The notes under the pieces were generated by a model. That model searched no databases and was not told where the DNA came from. It was given only the letters and a program-made list of their open reading frames with translations. Shown here piece by piece: positions 43,013 to 48,042 of a stretch of DNA of 48,042 nt. Made by a program: the position numbers and the translations under genes. Each line of letters starts with the position of its first letter. Position 1 is the stretch's first letter. The stretch spans positions 1 through 48,042 of the forward strand of contig JAILHK010000036.1 of assembly GCA_024695815.1 (NCBI GenBank), in the 5' to 3' direction. This stretch comes from Prevotella sp. GTDB taxonomy: Bacteria; Bacteroidota; Bacteroidia; Bacteroidales; Bacteroidaceae.

Positions 43013-46000
43013 TTACTTCACATTATAGTTATAATCGTACTTTTTAAGTAATTCATTACGCCGACCTACAACTCGGTATTCAGCAGTAAGCCTTCTTAAT
43101 GCATCATAAGTATATTTGTATGACATACCTTGGGGATCTGTTTTTTGTATGAGATTAAGATCGCTGTCATACTGGTAGGTATAAACAAGCGCCTTGTCCA
43201 ATTTGCTACGCAGGATGTCCATTGAGACAGAAGGTGAACTCAATTCTGAAAAATTTTCTGGTTTTTCCCCTAAAGCTTCTGTCACTTCATCATACGTGGC
43301 GTTTTCAATGGATGCAACCAACCTTTGGCCTTTATGCGACCATATCATAACAGTCCTTATTCCCTGCTCTTCCAACACAATCGGGTTACCATATCGATCT
43401 GCTTTCTCGACAGAGTAGTCCCTATAAAGTCTCGCCGTAAGTTGATCAGAAGTATACCAACGTGACTGTTGTAAAGATATATACGGGGCTCCTGTATCTG
43501 TTGAGGAATAAGTATACAAAATCGAATGATTGCTATTTCCTTTCTTATATTCTATTGCAACAGGAACGATAATATTCTTATCCCGCATCCACGAATAATA
43601 ACTAACATTTTTCGCATCTATATTATAGACATAGGATGTTTGGCGTTTCTCTCCTGTAGTTGAAATTTCTGTCTTGTTCTGAAGCAGTCCATCATCTGTA
43701 TATTTAAATCGGTTTTCTGTGATAAAAGTACCATTATCCAAAAATTCCTGTTTCTTGTTTATTGATACCAGGTATCTATTAGCATATGTTTTATACAGAA
43801 AAGAATAGGAAAACCTATTTAGAAAAAAATCTAAATGACATTCTTGAGAAATGGTTGAATATGGCTCTCCCTTTGAGCGAATATATTCATACGTGTTTCT
43901 TTCCAATACTTTGTTACTTGCATCCATTACTTCTTCCAATATCAATTTTCCCCTTTCAAAGGCTAGACTTGTAAACGGAGAACATGTATTTACATTATAC
44001 ACGTTTGCGGTATAATCAACACACTGATCTTGGTGAGAGACACCATTGACATCCTTATCATAATTCGTATATTGAAACTTTTTTCGCGAGATGAGTTGAT
44101 TATGGCTGTCTCTTAACTCTTCAAACACCGTCGAATAGCCAACATTTGGTGTATTAAAATTTAGAGGATATGGATTGATATCGTCGAAAGAAAAGAAATC
44201 AATGCGATCTTTTCCATTTGTTGGCTCTGTATATATACAATTATAAAACTGGGGAGTTCCTTTAGAGATTCCACTGCTTTTGCCATTAAGAGATTTCTTA
44301 TATATATATTTTTTAGAATAGAGAAGAACACCCGATATGTCATAGTTCTCCATTTTCTTTAGCCTAAGCCCTCCTACGTTACCTGAGACTTCTTTAAGAA
44401 TACCATTTTTCAAATCAAATTCTTGTGAATAATCATGAAGTTCATAATCAAACAATGTTTTACCTCCTGTCGGGTACACAATACTTTTAAGGACATATTC
44501 TCTTGTATCTACCAACGAAGGATATCTTACTCCGTACAACTCCGATCCATAGCTACCCGATAATTTCCATTCACCTCTAATATCAGGATTATAACCAAAT
44601 CTAGAATAGAACCCCCAAGAATCCGTATATGTCAAAGGATTCCTTTCTGGCCATTGATTACTCAAATTATCATCTAAATAATACTCAAATTTATACTCAT
44701 ACCGCATCAGATCTTTAAAGGTTGATTTATGATCCTCATAAGGAGGAAGAACCAATCTTAAGTTTTCTTTTCTTTTATGAACAATTGTATCATCACTGGG
44801 AGAATCGATCATATCCACCTCATCATTGAGTGAAAGCGATTCTCTTGAAATGAATTTCACATTAGAGAGCAAGTATCTGTTATTTACCGTGTGAAAATTA
44901 AATTTTATTTGTTGAAAATCTTTGTTATTTCTTTTAATTGATATACTCGTTAAATAGTCCTGTGTTATTTTCTCTGCAATTTCTTTTCTTATTTGGTTCT
45001 CCGACGCACGATATTCCGGATTTATATTCAAGAAGAGATAAAATCTTGCTTTTTTAAACGTTTGGAATATGCTTCCATACGAATAACGATAATTATCTGA
45101 GTAATATTGGTTCTGCTTTTCTTCCCAATATAAGCACTGTGTATTCTTAAGAAAGAAACTACCATAGTTGGTGTCCCTATAATAGTTAAAACATACGGTT
45201 TCATTTTCACTGGATATTTTCATCAAGCGTACTGGCATCATTAAAAATCCAGAATATCCACTACGACCCCAATTCAACTGAGAACCCAGACATTGGTTTT
45301 CAACATACATATATACTGTTTGTGGGGCAAAATGAATATCACACATATATGAATCAGCTGCATATTCAAAATTTAAAGCCCTTCCTTCTGGCGTTATTAT
45401 TCTTGACAATCGCCAACATGTGGCTATAATATCTCCATTCACCTGATTATAATACGGAACGCAATATTCCGTAGCATTATCACCGCCAAATTCATATCGC
45501 GTACCATCAGAAGTTATTAATGTAAATTTGTCAAAGAACCTTCTATTGTCGCCTACGGCATAGAGCTGAAGGTGAAATCTCTTCTGTAAATCATCAATAG
45601 TCTTAAATCCGCCCTTTTCATTAAACTCTACTTTGATATTATCATCAGAGTTGACTCTCCATTGCCCATCCTTATCCAGAAAGAAAGTTCCACTGTAACC
45701 ATTAAAGCTGAAAAAGAATTCATCGGCAGATAATTCATACCTATCATTCCCTTCCAAGTGGGTTAACTCTTTAAGCTTCTTTGACTTATTTGAGCTACTC
45801 TCGATCTGGTTAATCTTGGTGTGATTAAAATAATAACCTGCACGTGACACACATTCTTTTTCATCTTGGCAGCAATTTACCTTTCTTGCAATATACCCGC
45901 CTGCCGAAAGCGCCCATCCTATCCCCAGACAAGTGGGTGGGGTATGAGGCTTCACATTTGATGTATGATACAAAGCTTGAAGAGGGATGGATAGTTTCCC

Positions 46001-46225
46001 AACTTTTATTGAATACAATGGTACTGAGATATCAGCCGTTCCGGTATAATGACCTACAGGGATACCACCGAACGTTCCTAGATTTGCGACCTCAGGTGAA
46101 GGAACATTATAAATCGCTCTAATTTGTCCCTTGATTGGCGTCATTGCCAAAAAGCAGATTATTAAAATTACTATTTTTAAATATTTTGTGTAGTCCATTT
46201 TTAGGATGGTATTCTCTTTTTTCAT
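43013..46225 (-). CDS. RHS-family partner protein without core or toxin tip
   Basis: Exported protein of 1070 residues with a signal peptide ending IKGQ. The N-terminal part carries VANLGTFGGIPVGHYTGTAD and LYHTSNVKPHTPPTCLGIGW, a pattern I know from the long partner proteins that precede RHS toxins in Bacteroidetes. The middle is a long beta-rich region; the end has YD repeats (YKYTYDALRRLTAEYRVVG). It stops at YNYNVK with no RHS core and no toxin tip. The four- to five-base gaps to both neighbours point to one transcript. It may form the other half of the RHS shell or anchor the toxin at the surface. MKKENTILK is taken as the start; an ATG nine codons later is equally possible. Confidence 0.82.
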   Translation of the reverse strand: MKKENTILKMDYTKYLKIVILIICFLAMTPIKGQIRAIYNVPSPEVANLGTFGGIPVGHYTGTADISVPLYSIKVGKLSIPLQALYHTSNVKPHTPPTCLGIGWALSAGGYIARKVNCCQDEKECVSRAGYYFNHTKINQIESSSNKSKKLKELTHLEGNDRYELSADEFFFSFNGYSGTFFLDKDGQWRVNSDDNIKVEFNEKGGFKTIDDLQKRFHLQLYAVGDNRRFFDKFTLITSDGTRYEFGGDNATEYCVPYYNQVNGDIIATCWRLSRIITPEGRALNFEYAADSYMCDIHFAPQTVYMYVENQCLGSQLNWGRSGYSGFLMMPVRLMKISSENETVCFNYYRDTNYGSFFLKNTQCLYWEEKQNQYYSDNYRYSYGSIFQTFKKARFYLFLNINPEYRASENQIRKEIAEKITQDYLTSISIKRNNKDFQQIKFNFHTVNNRYLLSNVKFISRESLSLNDEVDMIDSPSDDTIVHKRKENLRLVLPPYEDHKSTFKDLMRYEYKFEYYLDDNLSNQWPERNPLTYTDSWGFYSRFGYNPDIRGEWKLSGSYGSELYGVRYPSLVDTREYVLKSIVYPTGGKTLFDYELHDYSQEFDLKNGILKEVSGNVGGLRLKKMENYDISGVLLYSKKYIYKKSLNGKSSGISKGTPQFYNCIYTEPTNGKDRIDFFSFDDINPYPLNFNTPNVGYSTVFEELRDSHNQLISRKKFQYTNYDKDVNGVSHQDQCVDYTANVYNVNTCSPFTSLAFERGKLILEEVMDASNKVLERNTYEYIRSKGEPYSTISQECHLDFFLNRFSYSFLYKTYANRYLVSINKKQEFLDNGTFITENRFKYTDDGLLQNKTEISTTGEKRQTSYVYNIDAKNVSYYSWMRDKNIIVPVAIEYKKGNSNHSILYTYSSTDTGAPYISLQQSRWYTSDQLTARLYRDYSVEKADRYGNPIVLEEQGIRTVMIWSHKGQRLVASIENATYDEVTEALGEKPENFSELSSPSVSMDILRSKLDKALVYTYQYDSDLNLIQKTDPQGMSYKYTYDALRRLTAEYRVVGRRNELLKKYDYNYNVK

Positions 46226-46229
46226 ATCC

Positions 46230-47300
46230 TTACTTTTTTATTTTCTCGAAATAAACTTTTCCGTTTACATTGATGTACAATATATACACGCCAGAAGGCA
46301 GACCTCCTATATTAAAATCGGTATGATATCCCGTTCCTGCATCTTGCGTGTATCTTTCACAGAAATAAGTCATACCCATCTGACTTGCTATCAGCATCGT
46401 GACATTAGCATGCGCATCAAGACTATAGTTAACATTTACATGATAACCGTCTATACCTACTTGGTAGTGAATAATTTCTTGCAAAGATTCTTGCGTATCT
46501 CTTTCATCTTGTTGCCGGACTTCTTCAATTTGTTGATTATCAGAATTACTAATCAGATAATCAGGCAGATAGCAATAGGCATATTGGGTTGTTCCCAAAG
46601 GAAAAAGATTCATATAACTAGTACTCGTAATAGATTCAAATACAGGTTTATTATATCCTGGGGCATACCACTCGTATTTTTCTTCTATGACCTGCTTCAA
46701 CTGAGCAGAATCTATTTTGGAAGGTTCCATATCCATTGCCACGGAATATGATTTGAATTTATAGACACGGACGACATTCTTTAAGGTGTCTCTATCAGAG
46801 AGGATAATATCTCCAAAGCTGTCTGCAATAACACTACTAATTCCTGTTTCTTTATAATAATGATCTCCACAATAAATGCCATAACCGCCAAATACTTGCG
46901 TTATAGAATCACCAACGGCCAAAGGATATTTCATACTGCAAAGCGGCTTATAATAGTCAATTTCCTTAAGTGGGGTCTCATTGCCTATTTCCAATAGGCT
47001 ATCTCCTCGCGTTATGTAATATGTGATTCTATTATTATCTATTACTGCGACTCTGCCAATGCTGTCGATTTCCTGAATGACATTATGAGAAATGTTACTA
47101 ATCTCTAGATTAGAGAAATTCCACAAGCAATTAGGACCACTTATACCAGGATTAAAATATCCCACGACCTTTCTGGGATATTCACCTTCTTTTATTCCAA
47201 TTTGGTCTTTTGTTAATAAGTTTTGTGAATCTACATGGTTGAGGGAAGCAAAGCATAGCCACAACAATAGTAGCGTTCTTTCAAAATGCCTCTTGTTCAT
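46230..47300 (-). CDS. T9SS-tailed exported protein, first gene of the RHS operon
   Basis: 356 residues with a signal peptide ending NHVDS. The body is beta-rich with no catalytic motif I recognise. The C-terminal 80 residues, with HANVTMLIASQMGMTYFCER and GGLPSGVYILYINVNGKVYF then EKIKK, match type A T9SS sorting tails, so it should be exported through the outer membrane and attached or released. It is four bases upstream of the RHS partner. Similar T9SS-tailed proteins before RHS genes recur in Bacteroidetes, so a structural or delivery role for the toxin is likely, but not shown. Confidence 0.78.
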   Translation of the reverse strand: MNKRHFERTLLLLWLCFASLNHVDSQNLLTKDQIGIKEGEYPRKVVGYFNPGISGPNCLWNFSNLEISNISHNVIQEIDSIGRVAVIDNNRITYYITRGDSLLEIGNETPLKEIDYYKPLCSMKYPLAVGDSITQVFGGYGIYCGDHYYKETGISSVIADSFGDIILSDRDTLKNVVRVYKFKSYSVAMDMEPSKIDSAQLKQVIEEKYEWYAPGYNKPVFESITSTSYMNLFPLGTTQYAYCYLPDYLISNSDNQQIEEVRQQDERDTQESLQEIIHYQVGIDGYHVNVNYSLDAHANVTMLIASQMGMTYFCERYTQDAGTGYHTDFNIGGLPSGVYILYINVNGKVYFEKIKK

Positions 47301-47345
47301 CGCTATTGTTCATTTTATGGTTTATTAATAAATAGTTTATTACTG

Positions 47346-47353
47346 CAAAGGTA
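47346..47353 (-). promoter_or_regulatory. -7 box of the RHS operon
   Basis: On the minus strand TACCTTTG matches TAnnTTTG, 45 bases before the ATG at 47300. The region upstream of it lacks a clear TTTG. One promoter could serve all four to six genes down to 38.1 kb. Confidence 0.5.
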
Positions 47354-47404
47354 CTATTTTATTCTGATAAATCGGATCATTTTGGGGCATAATGTGCATG
47401 AAGG

Positions 47405-47463
47405 CCCCACTCCGACCCTCCTCCGAAAGGGAAACCCCACCCCGACCCTCCCAAGGGAGGGAG
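47405..47463. repeat. Duplicated GC-rich intergenic repeat
   Basis: CCCCACTCCGACCCTCC (from 47405) and CCCCACCCCGACCCTCC (from 47435) are direct repeats 30 bases apart. The second copy runs into an inverted repeat CCCTCC..GGAGGG. Strings of this type are scattered between genes in Bacteroidetes, as far as I recall. Confidence 0.6.
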
Positions 47464-47738
47464 ACATTCTGCTCTTTCGTATTTGGTTTCTGAAGCCTTA
47501 CTCCACTGTATATATTTATTTACATGGCCGTAGGCGGTTTTCTTGGTTTTTCGATGATGTTGTTGTAGCCGACAGGCTGTTTGATGGTTGTGCTACAAAA
47601 AAGGGAAGCTTGCTTGCCTTTGACGTAGTACAAACAACGAACAGATGAGCTTGCAGCTCATCGACAACAATATCAGCGGGGTTTCACGGTTTTTGTTCTC
47701 CCAACAAGGACTTCTTTAAAAAGCCATAGAGCCTTAGA

Positions 47739-48042
47739 AAAAGTGGCAGTTTGACGCATGAAAAGTGGCGGTTTGACGACGCAATACTTTTGGTTTGGCA
47801 TTGCAATAGTTAAGGTTTTACTCCGCGTCTAGCCCCTAGAATGGTCAATTCTAGCGGCTAGATGTGGTCGTTTTAGCCCCTGAAAGTGGCAGTTCTAGCG
47901 GCTAGAAACGGGCTTTCTAGGGGCTAGAACTGAAACTATTGCTTTGGTTCTAGACTTTAGAAGTGCCATTTCTAGACTCTAGAACTGCCACTTCTAGACT
48001 TTAAAACAACCCATTCTAGACTCTAGAAATGGGGTTTCTAGA
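47739..48042. repeat. Tandem array with 22-bp period and CTAG palindromes (array B)
   Basis: From 47739 to the window end the sequence keeps a 22-base period: starts 47739, 47761, 47783, 47805, 47827, 47849, 47871, 47893, 47915, then an 11-base half unit (47937-47947), then 47948, 47970, 47992, 48014, 48036. From 47827 each unit carries a TTCTAG-N3-CTAGAA imperfect palindrome. CTAG starts at 47829, 47836, 47851, 47858, 47895, 47902, 47917, 47924, 47950, 47972, 47979, 47994, 48016, 48023 and 48038. The spacers are about 11 bases of the form AAsTGsCAnTT. The first units lack CTAG but share AAAAGTGGCrGTTTGACG. It is not coding and continues past the window. Confidence 0.88.

Larger units (their letters stand above)
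47301..47738. other. Gene-free region right of the RHS operon
   Basis: No gene is supported here. A 120-codon ORF (47286-47648, plus) overlaps the RHS promoter and the GC-rich repeat and shows no protein-like pattern. Visible structure: the RHS -7 box, two copies of a GC-rich repeat at 47405-47463, and a perfect palindrome GATGAGCT-TGC-AGCTCATC at 47644-47662. The 22-bp array begins at 47739. Confidence 0.6.

Noticed and set aside
47286..47648. 120-codon plus-strand ORF
   Set aside because: It starts antisense to the RHS lead gene, runs through its promoter and a GC-rich repeat, and shows no domain or signal pattern.
47739..48042. CRISPR array
   Set aside because: The period is 22 bases with spacers of about 11 bases, the repeat is palindromic and degenerate, and no cas gene is present. 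It does not fit a CRISPR array.

Overview
The window looks like a chromosome segment from a Prevotella-like member of the Bacteroidales. The basis is the set of SusC/SusD proteins, a hybrid two-component regulator, ELWxxDGT repeats, type IX secretion (T9SS)-like C-terminal tails, YSIRK-free lipoprotein signals and repeated TAnnTTTG (-7) promoter boxes. The genus is an inference. No rRNA, tRNA, transposase, integrase or CRISPR array was found.

Layout. (1) 1-12.8 kb, plus strand, mostly core functions: the 3' end of pckA, a TPR-containing sensor kinase, a likely small structured RNA, then the conserved outer-membrane cluster: DUF6242 lipoprotein, DUF6089-like outer-membrane protein, uppS, bamA, three tandem Skp/OmpH chaperones, murI and a NagZ-like GH3 enzyme. 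This cluster joins lipid-carrier synthesis, beta-barrel insertion and peptidoglycan precursor supply and recycling. (2) 13.0-26.6 kb, minus strand: one compact polysaccharide utilisation locus read in the order ELWxxDGT protein, SusC, SusD, SusE/F-like lipoprotein, a BNR/sialidase-fold glycosidase with a CBM9-like domain, and the hybrid two-component regulator. The glycosidase resembles GH93 (exo-arabinanase) more than GH33, so an arabinan-type substrate is a reasonable guess. (3) 26.7-34 kb, mixed strands: M6-like metalloprotease, two EamA transporters, a PreA-like dihydropyrimidine dehydrogenase with an extra N-terminal Fe-S segment, the peptidoglycan editing factor PgeF and a DUF389 membrane protein. 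(4) 34.1-37.9 kb, minus strand: two DUF3857/transglutaminase-like proteins in tandem; one keeps a Cys, the other seems to have lost it. (5) 38.1-47.3 kb, minus strand and visibly more AT-rich: an RHS polymorphic-toxin locus (T9SS-tailed protein, RHS partner, RHS-core toxin with a predicted HHxLP nuclease tip, an Imm11-like immunity gene), followed by a frameshifted orphan toxin tip and its probable immunity gene. This region is probably horizontally acquired.

The most unusual structure is non-coding. Two intergenic arrays, at about 12.83-12.98 kb and from 47.74 kb to the window end, both have a 22-bp period (two helical turns) although their sequences differ. The right-hand array is built on CTAG-N3-CTAG palindromes, with 15 CTAG tetramers in about 215 bp, and runs out of the window. 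I do not recognise this element class.
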